DNA from: Trichoplax adhaerens
Lineage: Eukaryota > Placozoa > Uniplacotomia > Trichoplacea > Trichoplacidae
Length of the DNA: 64,000 nt
Direction: 5' to 3'
Assembly: GCF_000150275.1 (NCBI RefSeq)
Contig: NW_002060944.1
Coordinates: 6,918,564-6,982,563 of the forward strand
This document shows positions 36,501-49,497 of the stretch, piece by piece (the stretch's first letter is position 1; each line of letters starts with the position of its first letter). Below the pieces are notes generated by a model. That model had not been told where the DNA came from, did not search any database, and was given only the letters and a program-made list of their open reading frames with translations. The translations under genes and the position numbers were made by a program.

Positions 36501-38796
36501 CCTTACGATAATTTCAACTTTTACCGTAGGAGCCAATCATTATTTGGGATGTTCGCACTGGAAAAAAGAAACGTGGATTTTATTGTGAACCTGATGCAAT
36601 CCGATGGCCTGTCTTAAAGTAAGTACTATAATCTCTAATAGCTTTAATATTATTGCTTAGTCAAGCATAATAATATTCTGGTATTTATATCGAGATCTGA
36701 TCATAATTATCATCGTATAGGTGGAGTCATGATGGAAAGTATTTTGCTCGAATAACAAAAGCTGGGCAAGAAGATGCTTGTATTAGTGTCTATGATACAG
36801 AGGTATATTCATTAACTACCAACGGTAGTCCTGTAATATTGTTAAATTAAGGCTTATTTTTATTTTAGACGTGTGGACTGCTAGATAAGAAGAGTATCAA
36901 GATACCATGTGTAAAGTGAGTAATTACATTATATTAATAAAATTCTATTGGGCTAAGGCATTCATATTTCTATAATTGGGTACTATTTTTACGCTAGGGA
37001 CTTTTCCTGGTCTCCTGGTGATCATGTCTTGGCTTTCTGGGTTCCAGAAGTTAAAGATATCCCTGCTCGAGTAACGTTAATGCAAATTCCAACGCGAAAT
37101 GAAATTCGATCGAAAAATCTCTTTAGTGTCGCTGACGTTAGTATTTATTCAGATAAATTTGAATAAATGTAGTTGTTTATCGGTAGTGTTGTCAGTTTCT
37201 TTTGAGTAAATATTTATATTTGTTTACGTACAGTGTAAAATGTTTTGGCAAAGTAAAGGGGATTACCTTTGTGTTCAAGTGAGCAGAATGAATAAAAACA
37301 AGAAGGTAACATATAACCTAAATTATTTTATAATATTTTCAAGGTGATCCACCGTAGCAATATTTCTCTATAATTATAAATCCCACTTTGATGCTTGTAC
37401 AGATTTCATTCTGCAACTTTGAAATCTTTCATGTCAGACAAAAGCTAATCCCGGTAGATAATATTGAATTGCGAGGTAAGGCATTCAAATTATATTGATT
37501 TTCTTTTTTAACTGGCTACAATACTCAAACTAAATCTCACAACCTCAATCCTTATCTGTTACTTAGATACCGTTGTCGATTGTGGAATCGAACCTGGTGG
37601 CTCAAAATTAGTTGTTATTCATGGAGAGGGTGTACGCAGCTCTGCATCATTTTACGAATTGCATGATGCTAAAGGACAACTATCTTGTCTAAGTAATTTA
37701 ATTGAGATACTTTTGCATTTGAGTCGCTGCAAGTGCAGTATTTAACGTAGCGTTTATGCTTTATTGTTAGAAACCATAGAAAAAGTACAAGTAAATACTG
37801 TGTCTTGGTCACCTAATGGCAGATTTGTGGTTTTGGCCCAATTACGAACGTATGTTTAACTGATGCAGTCATTACATTCTTATCTAAAAATATTGCATTA
37901 AATATTAAATTTTATGTAAACTTGCATTTCAGATCTTCCGATGGTGTGCTAGAATTTTATGATAGTACCGATATAACGCTTATGGGTACCGGTGAACACT
38001 TTAAAGTCACTGATATCAATTGGGATCCTACAGGAAGATATATTATTACTGGAGTGAGTAGCTGGGCTGTTAAGGTCAGTAATAGAGTAACAGACAACTT
38101 AAAAAACATTTATTTGTAACATTTTTATATATTCAGTCTACCTTATATACTTACGTATCGATAATTTTTTCATTGTATTAAGATGGATGCAGGTTATACT
38201 GCGTGGTCATTCCAAGGAAAATGTTTGCGCCAAGAACAAATAGATAACTTTGGAATCATTTCATGGCGTCCTCGACCTCCAACTCTTCTCAGCGCCGAGG
38301 AAATTTCACGTATTAAAAAGGATTTGAAAAAATATCAACGTACCTTCGATGCCAAAGATCGTATGAGTCAAAGTAAAGCGTCAAAGGTAAAACAACAAAT
38401 TGTATTTTTAATCCGTTAGCACTTGGGCATGATTCTAACTTAGCATATTGTATATCAGTTTCTAAATTGGTCTCATACTATTTTACATAGGAACTCGTTG
38501 ATAAGAGGCGAAAGCTTGTACAAGATTACACAACTTATCGTGAACAAAAGACGAAGGTATACGAAAGGGAAGCTGTACAACGAAGGTCCCTTCGTTATGG
38601 TAAGCACATTATAAAACCTTGAAGGGATTTTTTACATTCTGATATAAAAAAGATTTGCAGATTGACTGTTATTATTGTTTGCACGGTCTTGATTTTATGC
38701 TACATTACAGAAGAAGAAGAAAAGAATACTGAAGATGATTATGTCGAGGAAGTCATAGAGGTCTTAGTCAAAGAAGAGCTCTTCCCGATAGAATAA
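33576..38796 (+). CDS. EIF3B: Eukaryotic translation initiation factor 3 subunit B
   Basis: Nineteen exons: 33576-33708, 34591-34786, 35330-35449, 35682-35736, 35891-36013, 36108-36268, 36384-36441, 36530-36618, 36721-36802, 36869-36915, 36998-37136, 37234-37305, 37403-37475, 37567-37692, 37771-37849, 37933-38074, 38183-38386, 38491-38599, 38711-38796. All phases chain to about 697 residues; human is longer because of its N-terminal extension. eIF3b is a core scaffold of eIF3 that binds the 40S ribosome and helps start-codon scanning. An acidic N-terminus ends in the family motif DPPDFVD. An RRM follows ([11 protein letters not shown] to GYIFLEFA, about 64-145), then a WD40-type beta-propeller (IILWGG, DFSPCE, IIIWD, KWSHDGK, DFSWSPG, WDPTGRY) and the C-terminal [23 protein letters not shown] block that binds other subunits. 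The start ATG lies in a favourable context (GCCATGG), three codons before another ATG-type Met. Confidence 0.96.
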
Positions 38797-38811
38797 TTTG
38801 TTTTACAAATA

Positions 38812-38817
38812 AATAAA
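38812..38817 (+). other. Polyadenylation signal of EIF3B
   Basis: A canonical AATAAA lies 15 bases after the EIF3B stop codon, followed by TG-rich sequence. The resulting 3' UTR would be very short, consistent with the compact gene style here. Confidence 0.65.
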
Positions 38818-39678
38818 ATATCAGTCCACTCTGGGTGCCAATTATATCGTGACAAGAGTTTCGGCTATTTTATCGATTGCTTTTTCTGAGGTTGAATCTC
38901 TGTAACATTTGCATTCGGAATAAAATTTAAATCGATTAAAATCTATGTAATTAATTTATAATTATTTTATAATGTTCTCGTTGTGATTGATTGTTTATCC
39001 AGCATGATTTATTCAGTGATGAAATACGATATTTTTATTTATAACACAGATTTCAGCTGACACTTAAACTCGTCTACACGTGGTATAAATATTACTTCTG
39101 TGGTAAAACTGATATGAATTGCTTGGGCAAATTGCTTTAGCTTTGTACAATTAATGTTAAAAGTCTACTTTCTGTACTCAACGTACGAGTTCTGAAATTG
39201 CACTATAACATAATATGGGGTGGGGGGCATCTCACAGCAATTGCTACTTCGGCGATGAATAGTGCATAACGTTGTGTTAATTTTTAAATTTTTACGAGGT
39301 TGAATAGTATATCGAAACAAAATTATCGTATTTTACAAACGTTAACAACCCTAAAATGTGTACTAAGCGTACAAATATGCTTACAATGGCTAAAAATAAA
39401 TTATAGTTTCTGCCGTTTTGGTAATGACATTACTGTACAACAAAGATATCGAGAGAATTTGTTTCTCTAATACCCTGATCTTAACATCAAATCTAAACGG
39501 ATGGGAGTATCTCATCCATAAACCATGGCTTAAAGCATTCGCAAAATTAAAAACGGTGTCCATTTATAATAATTGCATACGTATATATATATATATTTTT
39601 ATATAATTATAAGTAACATTTTGGTAAATAAAAATATTTCGTGAAATAGTCGTTCTTCACAGCCAACTTTGGCCAATA

Positions 39679-40726
39679 TCAAATAGATCTTACTCTTCTT
39701 TGATCCAGCCAACTATCGATATCAAATAATTCCATGTTTGCCATTTCTAATTAAAAAGAGTAATATTGTATGTCAGTGATTCCATATTCTTTCGATATCT
39801 TTAACAAATTAATTGAAAAATTAAATAAACGTTTATCAGGATACCTTGTTGCTCTCGATTATTCTGAGGTTTTTGAACATAAATCTCCAATTTCGTATCG
39901 TGTTTTCCTATTTTAAGGAAAATCACATCACATTATCAAAGTTAAATCTTTAATGGGCTCCATGGTCTACATCTAAGTTTGAAATAATTCACTGCTCATG
40001 ACAGTGTAGCTATCTTGTAGGTATAGATATCATCAAAATTTAGCATAACCAACGTAAATCAGAAACATTAAAAAGTTAATCTTATTATAGCATAACGAAG
40101 TATCAAGTTTTTATAAGAAATCAATTATAAAATCATTTATACCGTATGATTATTATTTTTATTACTGTAAAGTACGCAGTAAGAATTATAATTATTACAA
40201 TGCGAAGTTAACAGTTTATAGGTGAGTACCTGAATCCATTTTATTAACCATTTCCTCAATCTCTTGCCAATCTGTATGAATAAGGCGCGTAGCACAATGA
40301 GTGTTTATTTAAAAATTTTATTGACATTGAGGTAGCATAATTTCTTATTATACACAATTTAGAATAGAAAAATACATAATAGATGAGTCCATACTCTTCC
40401 TTAAATATGCGGCATTCGCTTGTTGATCACTTTTCATTTCTTGGCTTAATCCTGAAGATGATGTTACGTGAGATTGTGTTCGGCTGCTTGTCATTCTGTA
40501 ACATTGAGATTGGATTTCATTGCTTAAGATATTCAAAGTATGATGCAATTCAATTACTATCAATCTACAGTATTAACATGTAGCAGGGAAATACGATATC
40601 ATTACCGTGGAAATACAGTGAAATTGAAGTATACGTAATGATTTGATATGTTTCACCAGATATCAAACTATTGCGTTTGGGTAACTTACTTGTGAGTAGT
40701 GTTAGTTATTCCTCCATTTTCACCTA
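39679..40726 (-). CDS. Unrecognised multi-exon protein, 3' part
   Basis: Five minus-strand exons join in phase: 40690-40726, 40356-40564, 40230-40271, 39845-39907 and 39679-39746 (TGA stop). They encode about 139 residues. The chain has helical, Ser/Gln-rich sequence in the largest exon (SNEIQSQCYRMTSSRTQSHV, then SGLSQEMKSDQQANAAYLRK), an acidic YWQEIEEMVNKMD segment, and a C-terminus with MANMELFDIDSWLDQRRVRS. It looks soluble, with no signal peptide or membrane segment in this part. The gene must continue upstream: the first exon starts with an incomplete codon. A candidate 5' exon is 41352 to about 41456, whose phase fits one reading, but it also holds an ATG-led open frame in another phase. 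I do not recognise the family. It lies tail to tail with EIF3B. Confidence 0.55.
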
Positions 40727-41940
40727 CTGTTAAAGAATAAAAATTACGTATACATGATAAGTATTAATCACAAGATAAATCATTGATAGTAGATCTATGT
40801 GAGAACTCCTTGTGAGAGACTATTGTATATCGATTTGAAAGTTGTTAAATAGTTTATCGTTGCAATATCCCTAAAATTATTAGTTATTAATGAATGCAAT
40901 AATAGCAAGAGTAAGAACTTCAGTCTTTTAAGTGAAATTGATTTGGTAGCCTTTACACATTCCATATCGTAAATATTATTCTAAATTTATACTTTACTCG
41001 AAATTAGTATTTTTTAACTAAAGCCTTCCTATCAATTTGTAAATAATAAATAATCCAAAGACAATACGTGCAGTAATAAAAGACGAACTTACATTAGTAC
41101 GGTATACTGTACTTAATCATTATATTTCTCAGGTCAATATATCACATAGCAATGCACAATTATACTAAATGCGAATTCAGTAAGTCAACATCGTTATTCC
41201 GTCTTATACCAGTCCTGGCTGCATATTAAATAAAATCTTTATATTGAAATATTGCGTAAATTAATAAAGATAACTGCCTTGGACAATTTTAGGCAGTTTG
41301 AATAGGATTAAAAAAATTGATGATGAAATCCATCATTATGGTTACTATTACTTCCGGTAAAGCAAACACGGATATTGGTCGTAACTCGTGACTGGTATTG
41401 TGTAGACAAATTATGCAGTCTGCAGTTTTTACTCGGAAAAAATATTGCATTATTTTCTCTGACGGTGTAATTATATCCGTTTATAATGATCACATTTGAT
41501 TTCAATAAACGTTAGAAAATGGTAGATTATATACTGTAGGCTGTACATTATTATGTAATCTATGAGCGAAAGATTGATTAAAAGCGATCTGATGTTGCTT
41601 TAAACGTAAATACCCGTGCATATAGATACTAAGATCAGTATCCGTGTTCCAATGTATGTTGGTATATAGGTAGAAATCTCAAGTGAACAACTTATCAGTA
41701 TACTAACAGTCAATATACATATACAGTACTGTAGAAAGTGCTGGGACGATAAGTAGCTTTGGCAGTCTACATAGCTTAGCCTAGAACTATCTGTGTATAC
41801 TTCATCATAGTATACTGCAAGGATAATTCAGCGATTGTAATTGTATGTTCAAATCAATGAATAGAAGCTATTTTAATCGATAATATCAGAGAGTAGTGAG
41901 GAATCAAGTAGTATACTGCTATTCTATTCAATGACGCTCC
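40727..41940. other. Likely 5' part of the unrecognised minus-strand gene
   Basis: Coding-like minus-strand stretches occur at about 41352-41456 and 41177-41230, but I could not fix exon borders or a start codon with confidence. The remainder is AT-rich with no recognisable feature. Confidence 0.3.
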
Positions 41941-41944
41941 TTTC

Positions 41945-42575
41945 TTGTACCGCATTATGCCTCCATACTAAATCCACGATCGGTCAACCCATCTTCTAGT
42001 CTCTCCATTTGTGAAGAAAAATACAGTACGAGTAGTACATTGAATAGTATGATTTTTCGACCATCGATAGCCACGTTTAAGTTCGTTATAAAATTCAGCA
42101 TAAACCGCGGATGAAAGATCTGGATGTGTAAACTCATTACGCTTCGATCCAACATTGTCCTAATAATCCATTCAACCATCTTCCAGTCCATTGACTTTCT
42201 CTTTGTGAAGCAAACTACAGTACTACAAGCGTTGCATTGATTCTTTTTTAGTCTTTGATAGCCATATCAAGTCATTATTAGACTTAAAGCACTGTTGTAA
42301 TAATATAATCCATTCACGCATCTTTCAGTCCACTGACCCTCTTATTTATGGTGAAAAATAATACAACGAGCATTGCATTGATTAATTATTTTAAGTCTTC
42401 GATAGCCATATTGAAGTGGTTGTTAGAGTAAAAGCACCGCCGCAATAATCTATTCAGTCATCTTTGAGTTCATTGACCCTCTAGTTAATAGTCAAGAAAA
42501 ATACAGTACTACGAGCATTGCATTGATTATTTTTAGTCTTCGATAGCCCCTATCAAAGTGATTCTTAGAGTCCAA
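41945..42575. repeat. Tandem repeat, about 140-190 bp unit, four copies
   Basis: Four diverged copies share, in order, CATCTTTCAGTCCATTGACC, a GTGAAGAAAAATACAGTACTAC block, GAGCATTGCATTGATTATTT and (A/T)GTCTTCGATAGCCATAT. The last anchor recurs near 42060, 42255, 42397 and 42537. The minus-strand open frame at 41955-42191 crosses this array and is not a gene. Confidence 0.75.
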
Positions 42576-43514
42576 GTTTATACTCCTATAGAGGATGAAT
42601 GATCCCTAGGCTACGCAGCAATCATAGGTCGTCGAACACTGTCATTATGACGCTAACATCAATTAGACTCCATTTTGAAACTTTCCTAATGTAATCCATT
42701 GAATCACTGAGCGAAATTCTTTGGTCAAGTTTATTCAATTATTTCTTATGCTGTCAACAACTACTTTCGTCATTTGAGTACGGTCTAGACGATCTACTGT
42801 AGGAATTTTGTAGATGCTATTATAGGCCAATTTGGCAAATAGACGCGAATTAATTTATTTTTATGACTCCATTTTCTCCGCTGCTATGGCAAGCAAAACT
42901 GCCTTAGACTGACACTGTCTATCTATGAATTCGAGTAGTGTCTGTATCAATAGGAGTATCATCCCTGGTCGTTTGACTGTTGAAATCCTTGGCTAGCCTT
43001 TTCTCACAGGCAAAATAAACACTATAATTTGACGACACTAAACCTACTGTAGCCTAAATTGTATCCTGCATAGCAATGCGAAGACGTTATTTATAACTTT
43101 ATCATTAAGTTCATTTCTTCATCTTATTCAACATTACCTTTACTGTTACCTTTATTATTTCGGGTGGACGAAGATGAACGAGACATGTTGGATTTCTTCT
43201 TTCATTAAAACGAAGTGACCGTCATAAACGAAGTTGACCGTTTAAGGAGAACGACTTACCGATACTGTCCTATAAGCCAATCAAATGGCGTCCAGATAGG
43301 TAGTGACTTGCAAGTACTCTGTCGCATCCAAGCATTCGACTACATGTAGACTCAGTCTGCAGCCAATTTCAATACTGTGCTTGTATCACTTTTGGATCAT
43401 TTTAGCAGTGAAAATATGTATCACAGACGGACAGAATCGGTCGGCGTACGAGGCCCACGTATCATACGAGGTACGGTACAATGACCAGTATGCAGTTCTG
43501 TACTATACTGTATG

Positions 43515-43889
43515 GCACGGTACAGTACGGTACGGTACGGTACGATTTCCACGACTACAGTACAACTCAGTACTGTACAGTAATGTACTGTACAGTCTGT
43601 ATGTTTGTACACATTCAATACTTGTTGTGCAATATTAAACTTGCTACAAATCGATAAAGACACACAAAACGCTGAGACAATGTACAATACTAAATACTGT
43701 GAGGCACGGTTCAGTACGGTACGATACGGTACGATTTCCACGACTACAGTACAACTCAGTACTGTACTGTAATGTACTGTACAGTCTGTATGTTTGTACA
43801 CATTCAACACTTGTTGTGCAATACTAAACTTGCTACAAATCGACAAAAGACGCACAAAGACCAGAGACAATGTACAATACTAAGTACTG
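43515..43889. repeat. 189 bp direct tandem duplication with CTGTA/GGTAC motifs
   Basis: Two nearly identical copies start with CACGG(T)(T/A)CAGTACGGTACGG at 43515 and 43704. Each contains TACGATTTCCACGACTACAG, a palindromic CAGTACTGTACAGTAATGTA block, CTTGTTGTGCAATA and GAGACAATGTACAATACTAA. The copies are about 90% alike, so the duplication is recent compared with other repeats here. It ends some 70 bases before the CSN1 start codon, so it may occupy the CSN1 promoter. A 149-codon minus-strand open frame is only the repeat read in one phase. Confidence 0.85.
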
Positions 43890-43956
43890 TACTCTCTCAA
43901 GTGCAGTTCAGTCACTGCGACACTGCTGATTCAACACCATTACTAAACAACTCATC

Positions 43957-46900
43957 ATGGAGGTAAGGCAAAACTTACCAAGGAGAATCTTCTATTTATT
44001 AGCCATTAAACTCTTATTTTTACTGCATTTGGATATCGACATGATTCAAGGAGAAATAGCATTAGGAAGTGAAGAGAAAAAAATGTTCATGATGGAGTAG
44101 TGTAGAGGACAGTAGTTGCCAATGTATTGATCATATTGGAATATGGATACTGTACTTTTATATTAATTATATGCAGTCGTCGAAGGCTGCGTTGTTAGAT
44201 TAGCCAAGGACTATGTGAACAAGTCCTTGGATTAGCCTACTATATTTCTAGCTAGCAGTTGCTAAATCATGCCTACCATCGTCACAGATGCCTAGGCTTG
44301 TATTCAGCCATTCAGTTGTAGTGATTATTCGACAAATAATGGAGTGCATAACAGATAGAGTCATGATAAGGGAGAGATGATTGATGTTGTTCATTGGTTG
44401 AGCGGGATCGATCAAAATGTTTACCCTTTTACCTACGTACTGGATAAACTATGTAAAATGTGCTATCTTGAGACTACTTATATTGCTCTTTTCCAATTGT
44501 TTTATATTATTTCTACTATTTTTCTTCATCGATTAGGATCCTTACGAGCCTATGCAAGTAGATATACAAGACAATGTAGACGGTGAAAATGAAAAAGAAG
44601 CGATCATCTCGGATATTACGGAAATGGTAAACGATTACTTACGATATACTGCTAGCTACTGTAGTTCACCATAGTAATACTGACATGCAGTACAGTAATG
44701 TTGTATATAGAATGCGATATTAAATCATAAATTTCGGACTGTTTGTTGCATTGAAGTCGAGTACTAGTTACCAGCTCGGATACTGATAATACAGTAATGG
44801 TACAAAATTGTTGACGTTACACTTCAAGTTGATTTAGAAACTAATGCTGCCATGGAGTAATATCATACGCGCTTGCACACTGCATAGTATATTGATCAGT
44901 GCACCTAAATTGCCGAAATATCGTACCCGAATTATATAAGACTGTCTGTTGCATTGAGATCTAGAAGTAGTTACCATCTCGGATATTACAATAATGGTAC
45001 AAAGTGGTTTTGAATGCACAGTCAGTTAGTTAAGAAATGGATGCTACCATGTAGTAATATCATGTACAATATTAAATAATTATAATTCCACTGTCAGTTC
45101 CACTTGAATGTAGAAGTAGTTACCATCGCGGATATGACAGCAATGCATAAGATTGTTTAGGATGGACTGCTAATTAGTTTAGTATACAATGCTGCCATAT
45201 TGTAATGTTGTGCACAGAATAGCAAGTTGAATTACGATTCTTGAGATTATCTATTCCAATGACATTTAAAAGTTGCCATCTCGGATAGAACAGTACTAGT
45301 GCAAGATTGCTTAATATATACTAGCTTGATTTAGTAAGCTAATGCTGCTGTAAATTAATGTCATGCATAGTACTTCTTGGCAAGTTATAATTCTTTAAAC
45401 TGTCTATTAATTCGTTGCATTGAAATTCATTATAGGAATTTGATGCGTTAATTGCCAACTATGAAGGTTCCGCTAAGATATCAAGACTTATTTATGTAGC
45501 TGATCATTGTCCACCGTTTAAGTTAGAGGCACTCAGGTTCTTAACTGCAAGGCAATTTAAAACTGTTTCATTAAAGCAACTACTGTAACTAATCGAAATT
45601 CTATATATACGTATGTAATGACTTAGACTTGCTATAAATTGCGTAATGGAGACTTCTAATATTAACCTCTACGTTTCATTGGTTGAAAAATTCAATTCAT
45701 ATTGGTATGTTCAAGCTGCAATAAATTGCTAGTTGTTGTTAGCTGTAGTAGTTATACAGTATAAAACTACCGATATGATACCTCAATCTCAATCATCTCT
45801 ATACCACCTATAAATGTTATACACTTCATCTTTATTGCTCACTTTGATATAATGTTGCCTAATAAATCTTGATTTTAGTGCATCAACTAATGCTTCAAAA
45901 CCAATTGAAATTAATAAAAAATGGCTAGACACAACCAAAAGATCTGCAGCGATTAAGGTTTGCAACCTTCTTATTTCAATAATAAAATAAACTTTAGTAT
46001 AATTATGCATAATAGTATGCAAACTGATCACAATTATAATTTCCACATAAACCAATATCGTTCTTCTGCATACTCCTTGTTAATAGACTGAAACGTTGGA
46101 GAACGATTTGAAAAGCTTTAAAAGTAACTCTATCAAAGAGAGTATACGGTAAAATAATATTCTCCCGCATCTAACCTCACCTATTATTTGACACTAATGC
46201 CGACTCAGTTAAATTTTAATTAAACTGCATTATTTAATTTAATTTATTTACATTTGATCAGGAGAGGTTATAATGATCTAGGAGACCATCAACTTTCTTG
46301 TGGCGAAATTAGGTGATGAGAGAATGATTTAGCTATTATATTTTAGATATTACTAATAACTTTAGTACTAACATGCGTACAGTAAAGTCTTAGGGCTGTG
46401 CAATCTACTTTTCTTGAATGTTTACGTTTATTCATATAATAAAACTTTCATTTTTATATCCAATTTAATGATATTCTGTAAATCTTGTAGTCTATCCCTG
46501 CAAAGTTTTATTAGGGCAAGAGACTACTGTACCTCACCAAGGCATATCATAAATATGTGCATTAGCGTTATTAAGGTAAGAAATTTTGAAGTTTTACTGC
46601 CATAATTATTTCATAATATTGCTAAAATAGAACAACGTTGAAATCAATTTAAGAGAATATATTCTAATAAGAAGCTAATGATTTTTATATTTAATAAAGA
46701 ACATTTAAAGTGATCAATCGTAATAATCAATTATTTGTAGACGAGTATACAGCAAAAAAGTTGGACTAACGTATTAAGTTATGCTAGTAAAGCTGAATCC
46801 ATACCCGAACTAGAAGACGTAAGTAGCTTAGTTTATTATACGGACTAGCAGATTTTGTAGCCCACAGGCATCAATGTTAATATCTGCAAGTGTAATATGA

Positions 46901-48546
46901 AATTTAATCTCGAATCCTTATTATCACAGATTTGTAAAACTGATCAGTACAAAAATGTTAAAACATTCCTAAACTGTACATCAGGTAAGCTATAGAAAAT
47001 ACAGGTGATAAACATTTCATGCATTTAAAATTTGTATTATTCTATATGCACGTATTTACAGGATTGGCTCAGCTTGCGCAAAAACGATATCAAGTAGCTG
47101 CACGCCGTTTTCTAGAAGCAAACTATGAAGACTGTAGTTTTAATGAGGTTAATTGTGAAAAATTTTGTAATATGGTTATTAGGAATACGATACAGTTTCA
47201 GTCAATTTAGTAATCGTAATTGTTTGCTCTGTATACTTCTAATAGATACTTACCGCTAACAATATAGCCATATATGGAGGTATTTGCTCATTAGTCTCTT
47301 TCGATAGAAAAGAGCTACATTCGAAGGTCATTTGTAGCAGGTAAAACGAATGTATTGAATGTATAATCAAAATAAATTGTAACGGCTACATGATTTAGGT
47401 GGTATACATAGTACTTAGTACATTATCGTCATTTTATGTATACTATCATACTGTTTATTAATTGGTTAATAGCTATTTCCTATGTGTTCAATTTACTGTT
47501 TCTACGTTCGTGTACAGCTCCTTTAAGTTATTTCTGCAAGCAGAACCTGTGCTTCGTGATATTATTTCCCAGTTTTACGAAGCTAAATACGCGGCTTGTT
47601 TATCCTCTCTAGAGAAATTGAAGGTTAGCACTCTGTACCTATTTCACAACTTCAGCTTCAGTTTTTTATTAAAATTTTTAAAAATTATCTATTCTAGAAT
47701 GGCCTCTTGTTGGATATCTACTTATCGTCGCACATTAACACATTATATACCATGATTAGAAATAAAGCTCTTAAACAGGTTTCTAAACTATTAATAAGGG
47801 ACTTTTATTTTTATACTCATTCCAGTTTATCGTTCACGTTAACTAAAGTACATGAGATCAATAAATACTCGTATTTCTATGTCAGTATTGTAGTCCATAT
47901 GTGCTGGCCGACTTACGTCGTATGGCTGTCGCTTTTAATACCACTGTTCCAGATTTAGAGAACGAATTGACAGCGCTCATTTTAGATGGATTTATAGATG
48001 CTCGGATCGATTCTCATAATAAAGTCTGTTAAATAATTTTCGAATTCAATTTCTATTACACAATTCTTTCGGATATATTAATTTATTTTACGATCCTTTA
48101 AGGTTTTACATGCTCGCGATATCGATCATAGGACATCAGCTTTCGAAAAAGCTTTATCGGTAGGAAAGGATTATCAAAGAAGAATGAAGGTAAAATACAG
48201 TATTGTAATATAAATTCACGATTTCTATAGGACATTGCAAGTCCATTGTTATTATTAGATTATGGGTCATATAGCTTCTCTATCGTAGTTTTAATAATAA
48301 CGCTTAAATTAAAATCTCTGTTACACGGAGTTATATAATTCACTTACTGCCTTGTTAACATATTGACGAGTATATATCTTTTTTACTAACATTTTAGGCC
48401 CTCATGTTGCGATCTATCGTACTTAAAAATAAAATCGTCGTCAAGGTAATAATCCATATGTCATAAATAGAATTCGAGTACGTATTTCTTATACAACTCA
48501 TACTTTTTTATAGACATCCTCTGCAGAGAACGAAAATAATAATTAA
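43957..48546 (+). CDS. GPS1: COP9 signalosome complex subunit 1
   Basis: Eighteen exons: 43957-43962, 44537-44626, 45436-45536, 45627-45704, 45879-45957, 46087-46148, 46262-46312, 46491-46575, 46741-46818, 46930-46984, 47062-47147, 47246-47340, 47518-47623, 47698-47778, 47886-48023, 48103-48189, 48398-48445, 48514-48546. Phases chain to about 452 residues (human CSN1 about 490). CSN removes NEDD8 from cullins; CSN1 is a scaffold PCI subunit. Family marks: an EPMQVDI N-terminus, [52 protein letters not shown], helical TPR-like repeats, then the PCI domain ([66 protein letters not shown]) and the [11 protein letters not shown] tail. The first coding exon is only ATGGAG before a GTAAGG donor; this is unusual but phase-consistent. 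DUS1L lies tail to tail on the right. Confidence 0.95.
44603..45430. repeat. Tandem copies of exon tail plus intron inside CSN1 intron 2
   Basis: The last ~24 bases of CSN1 exon 2 (ATCATCTCGGATATTACGGA, then AATGG) and the following intron are repeated. Diverged copies start at about 44770, 44973, 45122 and 45275, each beginning ACCATCTCGGATATTACA-like and running to a GTTGCATTGAAAT-type block. The final copy of that block sits directly before the exon 3 acceptor at 45435. Units are 149-203 bp. Copies of the exon tail carry substitutions and the donor GT is retained in some. Confidence 0.75.
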
Positions 48547-49497
48547 TACATCCCTAGGGCATTCCCATCGATCTAAAACAACAGTTCAACCTTTGTTAAT
48601 ACAAATATTGGTTATATTCACTTCTACTTTAGGTTTAAGTTGCATAATAAATAATTTTACAACAGAGCGTGTCTAACCTTCGCTGGATATATAAAATATT
48701 TTATAATAATAGCGTTATCAACTGAGCTGATTTGTTGTAACGTCGAGTATATTACCTGTACAGCGTAATGATCATGATCGGAAAAATAGTGTTCGAGTAA
48801 AGTGAGAATCAGTTTTGATTATGTGAATAACGATTTAATTGTTGTGAAAATACAAATAAACTGTAACGTTGTGATCAGAGATTCTTGTAGTATTTGCATT
48901 GCTTTCAATCGTTGTTGAACCGCGTAACTTGCTGAAGTTATATGAGTTTTCGACTTGCGATAACTAATGGAAATGTTGACCAGAAACGGCCAATTTATTT
49001 AAGTACTTACGACAGAGTAAAGGTAAAAATTATAATTAAACTTTCCAGTTAATATAAATTTCTTTATTTTTACTGACATACCATACCTGCATCTGATAAA
49101 ATTTGAAAATTTATAAATAAATTACATATTTTCAAGAATATTTCAATCAATCAATTGTTTTAAACCACTGGCTACATACTGTATACTGTGCACTCTCATC
49201 ACCCATTGACTAGCTATGTAGCGGCCATACTACATAATCTAGCTCGTTACTCCTGATTCTAGCCGGAACACGTAGAGTAAATATCAATCGTATATATAAT
49301 ACAAAAATGAGGTCTTGTGCTAATAACATAACACTTAAAACTTTTCAAAATAATATGACTGTATAATCGAATAATTCTAAGAGAAAATAAAAAATGTTCT
49401 GATATCTAGGCTCCTATTTCAGATTTTAGAAAGAGTATCAGAGAATATCTACTACTACATTTGAAGTTGATATTTATCTATCGTCTTTTAACTCAAG
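48547..49497. other. Convergent 3' intergenic region of CSN1 and DUS1L
   Basis: It holds 3' UTRs from both sides. An AATAAA on the plus strand at 48855-48860 could end CSN1 transcripts. No coding exon was seen. Confidence 0.45.

Noticed and set aside
43421..43870. 149-codon minus-strand open frame with an internal protein repeat
   Set aside because: It is the 189 bp DNA duplication read in frame, rich in Tyr/Val codons from GTAC/TACAG motifs; no homologue recognised.
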